NCBI RefSeq assembly: GCF_004359215.1
Contig: NC_090619.1
Coordinates: forward strand, 3,187,151 to 3,226,063
Reading direction: 5' to 3'
From: Bremia lactucae
Taxonomy: Eukaryota; Oomycota; Peronosporomycetes; Peronosporales; Peronosporaceae
DNA length: 38,913 nucleotides
In this document: positions 29,406-38,913 of the stretch, piece after piece
How positions within the stretch are numbered: the stretch's first letter is position 1
Layout of the letters: the number at the start of each line of letters is the position of its first letter
Notes under the pieces: model-generated
Seen by the model: only the letters and a program-made list of their open reading frames with translations
What the model was told of the DNA's origin: nothing
Databases searched by the model: none
Translations under genes and position numbers: made by a program

Positions 29406-29756
29406 ATGCAAAGAAAGGATAAATTAATTGCTATGGATGAAGAACCGCAAGCTTTGGAAGAGAATAAAGTGTTGAAATTAGAACCCACACCACCAGCAAG
29501 TCACGTGCTGCACATTGAACGGGTGTTCAAAACAAAGCGGGATGCAGACGGTGAGATTAAACGTTTTAAAACTAAGCTCGTCGCTTGCGGTAATGAGCAG
29601 GTCGTTGGCGTTGACTATGGTTTGATATTTGCTGCGGTGATGGAAATAAGTATGGTGAAAATCATAATGGTACTTGCACTGCGTGAAGGGGTGCCAGCAA
29701 GACATGGCGACATTGCTAACGCAAACCTAAAGGCAGACAAAGAAGAACATTTGTAG
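29406..29756 (+). pseudogene. Copia reverse transcriptase, N-terminal half
   Basis: An open frame with RVFKTKRDADGEIKRFKTKL, VACGNEQVVGVDYG and HGDIANANLKADKEEHL, which correspond to the Copia RT finger and palm-start motifs. It ends at a TAG where the protein should continue. The catalytic YVDD region (29760-29970) is degraded. Confidence 0.75.
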
Positions 29757-29978
29757 ATTTTTATCGGCATTCCTCAGGGAATGGTTGTTGCAGGCGTTAC
29801 GCAAAATTAATTTGGTGTTTGAGGGTGCGAAAAGCTAGCATTACAGCCAAAACGTCGCTTGACGAGGTTTAACAAGCAGGTATTTTGTTGGTCACGGCTT
29901 CTAGCCAGACGAAGGTAGAAGAATTATTAAAGTATTGAGTGTTTTGTCTGTCAAGGACTTGGGCGAAGTCAACAAGTT

Positions 29979-30738
29979 TTGGGCATGCGAGCTAACTTAG
30001 TTATTGGAAAGACCTACACGATTGATCAAACCGCAGCAATAGTGGAGATGCTGAGCCAAAATGGACTGATGTTAGCAAATGGCGTGAAGGTGCCAATGGT
30101 GAAGAAACTAACGAGAACGAATAAGAACCAGTGTATTTGGAAGCAAAACGGGGTGAAAATGGCGAGCCAATCCCCCAAACGAAACTTTCAGTCACTAGTT
30201 GGGAGCCTTCTCTGTATTGCCTGCTGTTCGAGCCTGACATCAGCTTAGCTATCCACAAGGCAACAAAGGCGGACGCACCAGCCCAGCGTCAGCGACTGAA
30301 AGTTGGCGGACACGTTGTCCGATATCTGAAGACAACAAAAAATACGAAACTCTACATGAGTATTGGCCCATCGAATGATGAAACCAAGCTTACAAGCTGG
30401 AGTGATTTCGACTTTGCGGCAAACAAGACGGATCGAAGGTCGATTACTGGCGGGGTCTCGAATGGAGTTATTGTGCAGTGGATTTGCAAAAAGGAAACTG
30501 AAGAATCTCTTCCCATCCTTAGGGCAGAATTTACCTCGGCGTCGCATATAGGACGGGAGCAACTGGGTTTGCGGGAAATGCGAAAAAAGATTGTTTTTCT
30601 GTAAAACGAATCAATGAACATGATGATGGATAATCAAGCAGCAATTAAGCAGTTAGAGTGTGAAGGAAGCATGTCTAGCACAAAAACACGTGGATATGCG
30701 CCTCACATCTATATGCGATTATGTGAAAAGGTATAGTC
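29979..30738 (+). pseudogene. Copia RT C-terminus and RNase H
   Basis: Pieces in three frames: KTYTIDQTAAIVEMLSQNGL (from about 30009), YCLLFEPDISLAIHKATKAD and SDFDFAANKTDRRSITGGV (frame 30131-30604), LRAEFTSASHIGREQLGLRE, then DNQAAIKQLECEG after a stop at 30602-30604. These are the usual Copia RT-RNase H end motifs. Confidence 0.75.
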
Positions 30739-30916
30739 AAACCTATTAACGTGGAGGCCAAGCTCATTAAGGCGGCCATGCAACGAAAACACTGCCGGCG
30801 CCCAGAGAAGCGAAACTGCGCGGACTGTATACCTTGTCTGATTACTGTAGGTGAATTGGACAAAGCGCGACGTCCGAAGAGGAACGGGTAAAGGTTGCAA
30901 AATCAGCTTCACTGAG

Positions 30917-31027
30917 TGTTGTGACAACTTCATGCGATGTCGTGGCGGCCTTTCTTCTTCTAGTTGCTATGGATTTGTGGATATTCAATAAGAGCTTAGA
31001 TGCAGTTCTAAACGCTTCTACAATTCA
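30917..31027 (+). repeat. Possible short 3' LTR of the Copia element
   Basis: From TGTTGTGACAAC (30917) to TACAATTCA (31027), with TATTCAATAAGAG as a possible polyadenylation signal. It follows a purine-rich run. It could not be matched convincingly to a full 5' copy, because only a stub precedes the primer site at 27228. Confidence 0.35.
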
Positions 31028-31197
31028 AATAACATCTATGATAAACACGGATCTATGAGTCAAAGTGCCGTGTCGTCCGCAAAAGCACCTGCTTTCAATA
31101 AAGTTGTTCTGATATTTGTCGAGATCCGTATACCTTGCAGGTCAGAAGGCCAACCTATGAGCTGATTTAGGAGCTCTAACGCCAAATTGAAGGGAGT

Positions 31198-31514
31198 ATG
31201 GGGTCCTCTCGGTCAGAAAGGGTGGCGATTCTTTTGACACATAAAGCCGCACAATGCTTAGAATCTTGGACTTTGAGTCTCTGGAGTACGCGGGCTATTG
31301 CTATCTCCATAGACGGCCTCGTTCTTTTGAGCTTGTATGCCCCATCGCTCAGCCTAGATCGCGAACACTTATTTTCGTCCTTATCCCAATCGAATTTTCC
31401 CAGTGACCGTTCCTTGCCACTAGGGATTTTAACTGCGTCCAAAGTCGAACGAACTCATCCGTCCGAACGCTCTCCATTCAAGGTCACTCAAATGAGTAAA
31501 CCTTTCACGCGATG
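31198..31514 (+). pseudogene. Endonuclease domain fragment of a non-LTR retrotransposon
   Basis: The plus frame reads VAILLTHKAAQCLESWTLSL, WSTRAIAISIDGLVLLSLYA and PSLSLDREHLFSSL. After a frameshift near 31420, RDFNCVQSR follows in another frame. This is the exonuclease-endonuclease-phosphatase fold of LINE endonucleases (YAPS... and GDFN motifs, here RDFN). A solo LTR interrupts it at 31515, and the host frame seems to resume briefly at 31937. Confidence 0.6.
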
Positions 31515-31936
31515 TGTAACGGGGTGTATCGCTACATGAAATTAACACTTAAAAGTTCTTAATATATTATCTATAAGGTAGATAATATTTGGAGGATATT
31601 ACTCTATATAGTAATGTTCAAAAATCTTATCCATAAATAGGTATAGGCCATTATATCTATTTACCCGCAGACTAATCAGCTGTATATGTAAACAAAAGAG
31701 ATAGATCGATAAGATAAGATAAGATTTCAATTGCATGTTTAGTAATAGTGTTTAATTAAGTTAGCATTAACAGATAGAAAGAAGATATACTTAATTATAT
31801 TGATACAGTTTTCATATAACCCTCTTTAAGCTAGTTCTCTTAAAGAAAAGTTTTCTTCTGCACGTACTAGTGTACGTGAAATATCGTAAGGCACCACTCG
31901 CAACTGAAGCAGTACAAGTCATAGTGCCCCGTTACA
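31515..31936 (+). mobile_element. Solo family-B LTR with 5-bp target-site duplication
   Basis: A complete LTR from TGTAACGGGG to CCCCGTTACA, flanked by CGATG on both sides (31510-31514 and 31937-31941). It is about 26 bp shorter than the LTR at 23604, because the segment between two copies of CTGAAGCAGT is missing, which deletes part of two hairpins. No polypurine tract or primer site adjoins it. Confidence 0.9.
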
Positions 31937-31985
31937 CGATGCGTGATGGTCTTCTTGAGGGCTGGAAAGCTTCCTCCTTCATCAT

Positions 31986-32128
31986 TGTAACGGGGCACTG
32001 CGACTTGTACTGTTTAAGTACAAGTCCACTTCACACTACTTCAGATGTGAGTGGTGCCTCTCGTTAAGTAACGTACACTGTACGTGTAGAGGAAGACTTC
32101 TCTTAAGGCAAGTTAGCTTAAGAGGGTA
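31986..32128 (-). mobile_element. Family-B LTR fragment, opposite orientation, cut by gap
   Basis: The minus-sense LTR end (terminal TTACA at 31986) runs into the gap at 32129. It lies only 49 bp from the solo LTR in the opposite orientation. It matches the window start (1-42) over the shared part. Confidence 0.85.
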
Positions 32129-32228
32129 NNNNNNNNNNNNNNNNNNNNNNNNNNNNNNNNNNNNNNNNNNNNNNNNNNNNNNNNNNNNNNNNNNNNNNNN
32201 NNNNNNNNNNNNNNNNNNNNNNNNNNNN
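32129..32228. other. Assembly gap (100 N)
   Basis: A 100-N placeholder inside an LTR copy. Confidence 0.95.
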
Positions 32229-32988
32229 GCGTCATCAGTTACGCGAGGTATCTATAAAGATACGCTCGCAATACATATTAAATGATATCTATAGAGATAT
32301 CATTTTAATTGGTAAAAATAGGTATTTATATTTAATTCTATTAAATATAAATCAGTCTGAAATTTACTACCTACTTGGTAAGTGCGCACAGGGAGACGGA
32401 TTACCGCTCCCGTGACGTCACTTTACCAGAGTTCTTAGTGTGTTGGGTGAGGTCGCTTGCGCGCCCACCACAACTACCTCACTGCACGCAAGAGAAGCAG
32501 GTGCAAACCGCTTCCTCGCTGTGCTAGGGTGTGTGCTAAGTAGAGCGTGGCCGCATTGCGACGTGCCCGTCTACACTTACCCACTTCAGTGATTTAAATA
32601 GTAGACAGTCGGTGCAGCAGTTTGAGGAGGCGCTTGTTGAAAAGTGTAGTTTGTCCTTACCAAAAATTGCAATATCCATGGTTAAATCTACCAATCTTCT
32701 GAGCTTGTGACACGAAACATTTCTGAATTACTATCTGACATTTGGATATTTCAATGGAGAGGGTGCGTCGATTTAGTAATTTGGGTGACTCTATTGTGTG
32801 ATAAACGCCTCTATTTTTTATTCACAAATGTGCGTTTAAATCCAGTTACAACATACATAGTATTCCGTACATAAATGGAATTCGCCCCTGACAAACAAAT
32901 TTTCTACAGATTTGGTAAGATATGGATACAGGTTTAGGCTCGTAGTGGTTGGCATTTCTATAAATTATCAAGCGAATATAAAGCAGAA
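32229..32988. other. Intergenic region with a hairpin chain
   Basis: The first about 200 bp contain GCGAGGTATCT / AGATACGCTCGC (32243-32269, one bulge), AATGATATCT / AGATATCATT (32281-32290/32295-32304), ATTTATATTTAA / TTAAATATAAAT (32324-32335/32341-32352), and GGGAGACGG / CCGCTCCC near 32391-32412 (one bulge). This may be the end of a further LTR family. The rest (32600-32988) is AT-rich and probably holds the ATX1 promoter. No coding frame was seen. Confidence 0.6.
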
Positions 32989-33275
32989 ATGACAAAGACG
33001 ACCGAATTTATGGTGGCCATGACGTGCGATGGCTGCTCTAGCGCCTGCACGCGTATTCTTACCAAGATTGAAGGTGCCATTTATTCATACTTGCTAGCGA
33101 TCTCATAGTCTGAACCCTTTCGTCTCCATCGCTTTCGACAGGTGTGACTGACGTCAAGTGCGACATTGAAAAGAAGCGAGTATTGGTAGAAGGTGACGCC
33201 GATGCCAACGTGATGCTGGAGGCACTGCTCAAGTGGTCCAAGGCCAGTGGCAAGAGCGTAGAACTGGTGGCCTAA
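32989..33275 (+). CDS. ATX1: ATX1/ATOX1-type copper chaperone
   Basis: Two exons, 32989-33073 and 33142-33275, with a 68-nt intron (GT at 33074, AG at 33140-33141), encode 72 residues. The heavy-metal-associated motif MTCDGC (MXCXXC) sits at residues 11-16. A beta-alpha-beta pattern continues through IEGVTDVKCDIEKKRVLVEG and a lysine-containing C-terminal helix. The length matches the family (68-73). Such proteins carry Cu(I) in the cytosol to P-type copper ATPases of the secretory pathway. The splice join restores GV at the exon boundary, as in relatives. The ATG at 32989 is the only start that gives the normal length. Confidence 0.88.
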
Positions 33276-33608
33276 ATTCGGGGAGAAGATCTTACGTCGA
33301 GTTGTTCTCCGCCTCCTGTCGAGCAATCTACTCGTCCAGCAAGTTTACAAATTCAATAAAGAAAATGCTTATGAGCATGCTCTGTTTTTCCCCCCTTCCG
33401 CTCAATCTTACTTCTATGATGAAACTTCAAGTCAGCGTGGCTTTTCCCAGGTCACCGTCTTAGTAACATACCAAATTTAGTACAGTAATGCTTTTCCGAT
33501 GCAGTGGTAATGTCGCGGATCTCGTCTTAAATAATACCTGACCTTCGTAATTACAAGTACTCAGTGCAAATTTTTTCAGAGCTGTCCTGCATCGCCGTTA
33601 GGCACACC
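33276..33608. other. Spacer between ATX1 and the membrane/F-box gene
   Basis: It contains the ATX1 3' end (AATAAAG near 33355) and upstream sequence of the next gene. No supported gene. Confidence 0.5.
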
Positions 33609-36600
33609 ATGCACGCATTGCGTATAAAGTCATCGTCACCGATGTCTTGGCCCAAATTGAGCGACCGCAGTGCGCCCACCTACGAGCTTGGCGATCTGCT
33701 TCTTTTCGCTTTAAAAATTTCGCCTGCTAAGCCCGCTCAGCGACGTATGAAACGCTCACAGAGCTACGGTGTGCTTGTGATCGAGGGAATCCTGGCGCTG
33801 ATCGCATGGCTTGCTATGGTGCGTGGAGGGCTATCGATGCATGTGCACGACCTCATGGGTGGCATCTTGTTGATTTCGAGTGCTGGTGCCTGCTACCTGA
33901 GTGTTTGCCACATTCTACTAAGTCTACCCGGGGCTAAATACGTTGGCGAATTGCTTTTAGACCGCTCTAATCCATGCTCGTGGCCTCGAGAGAAGCGACG
34001 ATTGTTCTTAGAGGTCTGCATGTGGATGGCTAGCGTATTATCCCTATATACAGCGTCACACTCGGGCTGGATCGCTATTGGAGCAGGAGCAATTGCCGCG
34101 GCTGTCCTGGCATGTATAAGCGATTTCTTAGCAGCATTCCTTCACTTGCTAGAGACAAAATTGGACTTTCAACAGACGAGAGGAATTGGAGGTATGCTTT
34201 GGCTCAAAGTTGCACTATCGTACGGATCTGTAGGGTACATTGTATCAGACACGGGACAAAAGCTCCACGATTTTGTATTTGGGCTGGAAGCGACCCAGCA
34301 GCAAGTCCAGTCGGTGGACCAATTAGTATTTAATTACCTACTCATTTCTCTCGTCGGAGCGTCACTCGTTATTGCAAGTGAGTTGCTGCTACTATGTGCG
34401 CCAACCCGTCGGGCGGGCATTATTCTTCAAAATAGAATTGTAGAAGCTCGAAAAAATTGGGAACAGCACCTATTGCGGTCGCTGATTGAGGTCTCAGGAA
34501 CGTGTGGGGCCACCATACTGTACTATAGCACAACGAAGGATATGCTGCTATCGTTGCAAGTCGGAACGTGCTGTGGCGTGCTGCTTATCCTTAGTAGCGA
34601 ACTAGATGCCTCAGTGGGCAGGTCACGATTCATTAGGCTATCAAGTCCACATGCTGCTGTAGAGATGCCTGCAGACCATTGGGTCAAGCTTATACCTGTG
34701 GCTGTAATGATGCTATATTTTATGTATCAAATCTTCGCCGCGATCGTGCGTGGTGGTAACGTTCTATTAATCTATTTAGCGGCTATGATGTGCTTCATTG
34801 CTGTGGCTGCTATTTCGCTTACTGGCCTCGCATTGTCGGGTAAAAAAACGTCTTTGGTGGACATGGCTTGCATTGAAAGACGATTGGCGGCCAGAATATG
34901 TGTCGGACTTATCACAATTATTGCACCAAAGGTTTCTGGTGGGCTTTCAGGCGTGGTGTTTTCTTGTGTGCTCTCTTTATTTTGTATCGCCTTTTCTCGA
35001 GACTGTTGGGATAATATTGAATCAAGTGAAGAAGCGACAGTAGCAAACGTGATTCCATTGTGTCCAGTACAGCCGGTATTAAGTACCATATCAGCCGCGT
35101 CTAAGGCAAATGCAAGTCTGAGTGATGTGACGCAGTCATGGCCAGTTCGTGCTTTAAGCTTTGTAAAAGAGCGACATTCTGCATTTTACAAAAGAATAAA
35201 GTGGGCATTTGTAGGTACCATTATTGTGTCAGCGCTTGATATATGCTCGACACTTTTCGCCGTAATTTGTCAAGATAAGGTGTCATTGTCGCTCTCGCAG
35301 TATTCCGCAATTAATGTAGGAATATCAGCGTCTGTTGGATACTTGACAAGTCCAGCCCCGTATGAGCTTCATCCTGCGGAATTGCTGAAAATTGGTTTGA
35401 AACAATTTAAAAATAAGTGGGTCCTGTTTCCATTACACATGTTTGTCGAGACACTGGTGTTTATTGGGGTCTTTCTTGGAACTTGTGCGGCTTCGTCCAC
35501 TGTATTTAGTTCAATCACGCTGGCTACACTTTCCGGAATTGTCGTTTCTATTGGAGGTCACTGGCTTTGCTCTCGTCTCCATCTAACAATCGCAACGCAG
35601 ATGCGTATGCAGCTAACTGCTACATGTGCACTCCTTTTTTGTGTATTAATGATCGCTTACGCTTCGATGGTATCTCTGCTATCCATTTATCAATATTTTG
35701 ATAGTATTGAAGCAGCATTTTGCCTTGCGTCTCTTGCAGGAATTGTCTTTTTGGCAGCAAGTGAATTGTTCTTGCTATGGGAACCAACGCGTGAGGTGGG
35801 TTTGCTGTTGCAGCGTCGAGTTACAAACGCAAGCGAGAATTGGCAATTGGAACCACTGCGTTCTTTCTTAGAGCTATTCACGTGGTTTGCAATTATCTGT
35901 GGCTCGTTTGCAATGTACAATGATCTCGTATTAGCACTTCAGCTCGGCACATTTTGTGGAATCGCTGTTACGCTTTCGGGCGAATACTTTCGAAAGAATC
36001 GATTTAAGTTGATTCCATGGGGTAAGTGTTTTCTTGCTGACGACGAAGTAATTGCAGCGCCAACATCTTCGATTGAATCCGCTACTGGTAGCGCTGTTGC
36101 GCGAAATCGAGCGCGGCCGCTGCCGGTAATGCTTTTCTTTGCTTACATTGGTTCTGGTACTTTTCACTGGATTTTCGAAAATATGCGTAGCCTCGAAGTT
36201 ACAGTACTTTTGGCAACAATTGCTGGAATATCTTTCTTATGTTTTGCCGACATGCTAGTAATATTTAAGCCAACACGATGGGCGGGCGTAATCTTGCAAG
36301 ATCGGTTTATTAACGTGAAACAAAATTGGCATGAATACCCTGTGCGATCATTTGTTGAAATTGGCTGCTTCTTGGGCGTGATCTATGGCAGCTACGCCAT
36401 ATATCATGACTTGGTCGTTGCTGTTCAAGTTGGTACTCTTTCTGGAATGCTAGTGACGCTGGGGGGAGAGCAACTTCGAATTTGTGCACGAGCTTCGCCG
36501 CTAAATGGTAAGCGATGCGCTAATTTCTATTTAAATTTGCAAGTGATTGTTTAGGTTGATTTTATTCACAGAAGAGAAAGACGAAGTAGAGAAAACACAA

Positions 36601-38048
36601 ATTCTTCCCCTGCCTGTGATGAGTCTGCTAGGTCTATTCGGTGCTGTGGCATTTAATATGATCTATACGCATCTCCGTAGTATCGAGGTGGCTTTCGTTT
36701 TTGCTACAACGAGTGGTGTCATTTTTGCTCTGGTTGGTGACATGTTTGTCATATGGAAGCCTACGCGCAAGGTCGGCATGATTTTGCAAGAGCGCGTGTT
36801 GTTTGCTCGATCAAACTTTGCTACTCATACCAGCCGGTCATGGTTGGAAGTAGCTTCGCTCTGCAGTGGTTGGTACATGTCGTACGAATTTCTATGGCCT
36901 CGAGATCTTCTTATTGCCATTCAATTCGGCACGACAACCGGAATAGTAATGTGCGTTTGTGGAGAGCTGACGATAGAGTACGTTGCTGAAACTGAACGTC
37001 GCCTACTAGCGAGCGTATCGGCTAGATTAAGACAAGAGTAAGACAATTTTATTTATTCAACACTTGGTGTATGGTTGATCAAAAAGTCTGATCTATTGCT
37101 GTATGCTTGTTGTTTCCGTAGCCCACAGAAAGGCAGCCTCTTTCTTAAGCTCCCTTACGAAGTAAAAGTTGAAGTAGCTCACTTTTTGTCTGCCGAAGAC
37201 CTGCTGGTGGCGCGAGCTACATGTCATAAAATTAACAATTTGCTTAAGGCCGAGTCTGCTCGGTTTTGGTTGCATGCAAGCCTGCGGCGAACAAAGCAAG
37301 ACTCTCAAGCTCATAAAATCAGCTATCGAATGGGAGAACGTGTCCGGTCGCTAGTATACGAAGCCATCACGCTCGTGATACCCAAAATTGTTGGAGCCAG
37401 GTGCATTCGAATTCTTTTATTGTGATTATACGGTTCAATAACTTAACTATTATTTTTATCAGAGAGCCGGCCCAAGTACTGACATCTTGCACTGAGGTCA
37501 ATCGCGCGCTAAAGTGGGTTTACCTGAACGCAGACTGGATTCGAAAGCAGAATCTTCCTCGATATGATAAAGACGAAGTGAAAGATAGCGCGCTCATCTC
37601 GTAAAATTCTTGCATCTTTTATCGATGTCTATGTATTGCAAAATTGTGCTGACGCAAGTTAATGAATAGGCTAACCGCTGAAGATGTGGCATTTCATGTC
37701 TTTCGACACATGCCAGACAAGGTATCGAACAATTCATATTCGTTTTATTAATTTAAATCTAAGCTGTGATACGACATGAAGGGATCTTTAGGAATGATCA
37801 TTTTTCGAAACGAAGACTTCGCAATTGAGCGTATTCTTGTACCTAGAAGTGTTTATGACACGATCCAGCGGGATCCCTTCAGTTTTGTCGCTGCTGAAAC
37901 ACTGTCGACGTTAGAGGTGTTTTCGAACTGGCAGCTTGCTGTGGTTTTGTTTGCTGCGATGACGCTTACATTTTTCGGGCAACTTTTAAGTGATCTTCTC
38001 CATGCTTACGTGCTGCCGCCGTCGTTTATGTGGTGGGGAGTCAGATGA
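33609..38048 (+). CDS. Seven-repeat multi-pass membrane protein fused to an F-box
   Basis: Proposed exons: 33609-36507, 36572-37037, 37122-37400, 37463-37600, 37670-37721, 37782-38048. Phases agree throughout and the total is 4101 nt (1366 residues). The start is ATG 33609; an upstream GTG is unlikely. The first 1120 residues hold about seven tandem hydrophobic units of 140-180 residues. The best four centre on PTR at 265, 726, 888 and 1030, each reading about PTRxxGxxLQxR, then N(W/F), RS, E, DL(L/V)xAxQxGTxxG and GE. Degenerate units lie near 107, 408 and 586. An F-box starts at L1132 (LPYEVKVEVAHFLSAEDLLV). The tail ends with one more hydrophobic segment. The membrane stop TAA at 37039-37041 lies in a GTAAGA donor, and the F-box frame lacks its own upstream ATG, which supports fusion. 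I do not recognise the family; two adjacent genes remain possible. Confidence 0.72.
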
Positions 38049-38329
38049 AAGCTCTGATACTCCATGCATACGTTTGCTTCAATACGAGCACATAGATTAT
38101 TTTGCTTCGACTAACCGTAGTCTGCAATGCCTTTTTTATTCTCTGATTCTGTGTTATTGTCCATAATTCAATAGCCTAGACTTGTTTTATTTCAGGAGTC
38201 ACAATGGATTTCATTATTTATGATGCTGTGTTATTTTAAGTAATCAACTCGTAGTTGGCCATTGGATCAACGTGCCATTTTTTTCGAATAAACGTGCCAG
38301 AACTTGTGATGAAGTTATTACAAAGCTCT

Positions 38330-38492
38330 TAATTGCTAATATATCGGACCAGGATCCATTAAACGTCTGGCTTTTGGCGACATGTGTTCGAGCTTTTGGA
38401 TAGCAAGCTTCAGATGTCTATCGCAGATCGCCCCCAGACCGATGGCAAAACCGAACGTGCCAATCGGGTCGTGGTGGATGTTTTGCGCTGAC
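38330..38492 (+). pseudogene. Gypsy integrase core scrap
   Basis: The plus strand reads GFWRHVFELLDSKLQMSIAD then RPQTDGKTERANRVVVDVLR, ending at TGA 38490-38492. This is the integrase region around the catalytic Glu. It comes from a Gypsy element distinct from family A by sequence. An LTR in minus sense starts 8 bp later. The preceding 38049-38329 shows nothing assignable. Confidence 0.7.
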
Positions 38493-38500
38493 AGATTGAG

Positions 38501-38913
38501 TGTAACGGGGCACTACGACTTGTACTGCTTCAGTACAAGTCCACTTCGCACTGCTTCAGTTGCGAGTGGTGCCCTACGTTATTTCACGTACACTAGTACG
38601 TGCAGAGGAAGACTTCTCTTTAAGGTAACTAGCTTAAAGAGAATAAAATGAAAACTTTATTAATATAATTAAGTATCTCTTCTATCTATCTCGTAAATGC
38701 TAACTTAATTATGATCTAATACTAAACATGCAATTGAAGTCTTATCTTATCTTATCTGTATCTCTCTTTTCTTTATCTCTACAGCTGATTAGTCTGCGGT
38801 ATAAATAGATATAATGGTCTATACCTATTTATGATAAGAATTCTGAACATTACTATATAAAGTAATATCCTCCAAATATTATCTACCTTTTAGATAATAT
38901 ATTAATTAACAAC
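38501..38913 (-). mobile_element. Family-B LTR truncated by window end
   Basis: The minus-sense LTR ends at 38501 (TTACA) and extends beyond 38913. It is adjacent to the integrase scrap but in the opposite orientation, so it is a later insertion rather than that element's own LTR. It carries the best preserved stem-loop array of the family (38517-38643). Confidence 0.85.
38517..38643 (-). repeat. Stem-loop array at the LTR end
   Basis: Consecutive hairpins: GACTTGTACTG / CAGTACAAGTC (38517-38541, 3-nt loop); CCACTTCGCA / TGCGAGTGG (38541-38569, one bulge); CACGTAC / GTACGTG (38585-38602); TTCTCTTTAAG / CTTAAAGAGAA (38614-38643). The same array occurs in the LTRs at 1, 23604, 26403 and 31986 with paired changes. 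In sense orientation it is the last about 130 nt of the LTR, close to the primer-binding site. Confidence 0.9.

Larger units (their letters stand above)
27226..31027 (+). mobile_element. Decayed Ty1/Copia retrotransposon
   Basis: The order primer site, gag, CCHC knuckle, protease, integrase remnant, RT, RNase H is that of Copia (integrase before RT). Every domain is broken by stops and frameshifts, and much of the integrase is missing. It is not hairpin-saturated, unlike the Gypsy elements nearby. Confidence 0.8.

Noticed and set aside
33564..33608. Upstream GTG start for the membrane protein
   Set aside because: Eukaryotic initiation at GTG is rare and the ATG at 33609 is in frame 15 codons later.
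38382..38651. 89-codon plus frame at the window end
   Set aside because: It is out of frame with the integrase scrap and runs into an LTR.

Overview
The window looks like an oomycete nuclear contig, probably from a downy mildew or Phytophthora-type genome (Peronosporales). This is inferred from chromodomain Ty3/Gypsy and Copia proteins of oomycete type, compact 60-84 nt GT-AG introns, and a mosaic of a few intact genes separated by nested, decayed retrotransposons. There are three N gaps: 21384-21483, 21741-22633 and 32129-32228. No bacterial features, CRISPR arrays, rRNA or tRNA genes were seen.

Layout. 1-495: stacked LTR remnants. 668-4549: an intronless SNF2 helicase carrying an F-box and a RING finger. 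5328-5912: GINS subunit Psf3. 6435-20828: two Ty3/Gypsy chromoviruses (family A, copies A1 and A2) in tandem, arranged LTR-internal-LTR-internal-LTR. 21484-24051: a plus-strand Gypsy element of a second family (B), broken by a gap and inserted into a minus-strand relative (C, 24052-26839). 27226-31027: a decayed Copia element. 31198-31514: a non-LTR endonuclease fragment, hit by a solo LTR. 32989-33275: an ATX1-type copper chaperone. 33609-38048: a six-exon gene predicted to encode a seven-fold repeated membrane protein fused to an F-box. 38330-38913: an integrase scrap and another family-B LTR.

The most unusual signals are these. (i) Families B and C are saturated with back-to-back perfect hairpins (arms of 6-12 bp, roughly every 25-60 bp) through LTR, gag, protease and antisense ORF. 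The flanking host genes do not show this. (ii) Both Gypsy families carry a long antisense ORF between pol and the 3' LTR. (iii) Internal segments of two elements are inverted, with breakpoints at or near hairpins. (iv) The membrane-repeat/F-box fusion is an architecture I do not recognise. A hypothesis linking (i) and (iii) is template switching during reverse transcription, which would both perfect near-palindromes and flip segments.

The host genes cover chromatin or repair (SNF2), replication (Psf3), copper delivery (ATX1) and a membrane/ubiquitin candidate. They show no operon-like relation to each other.
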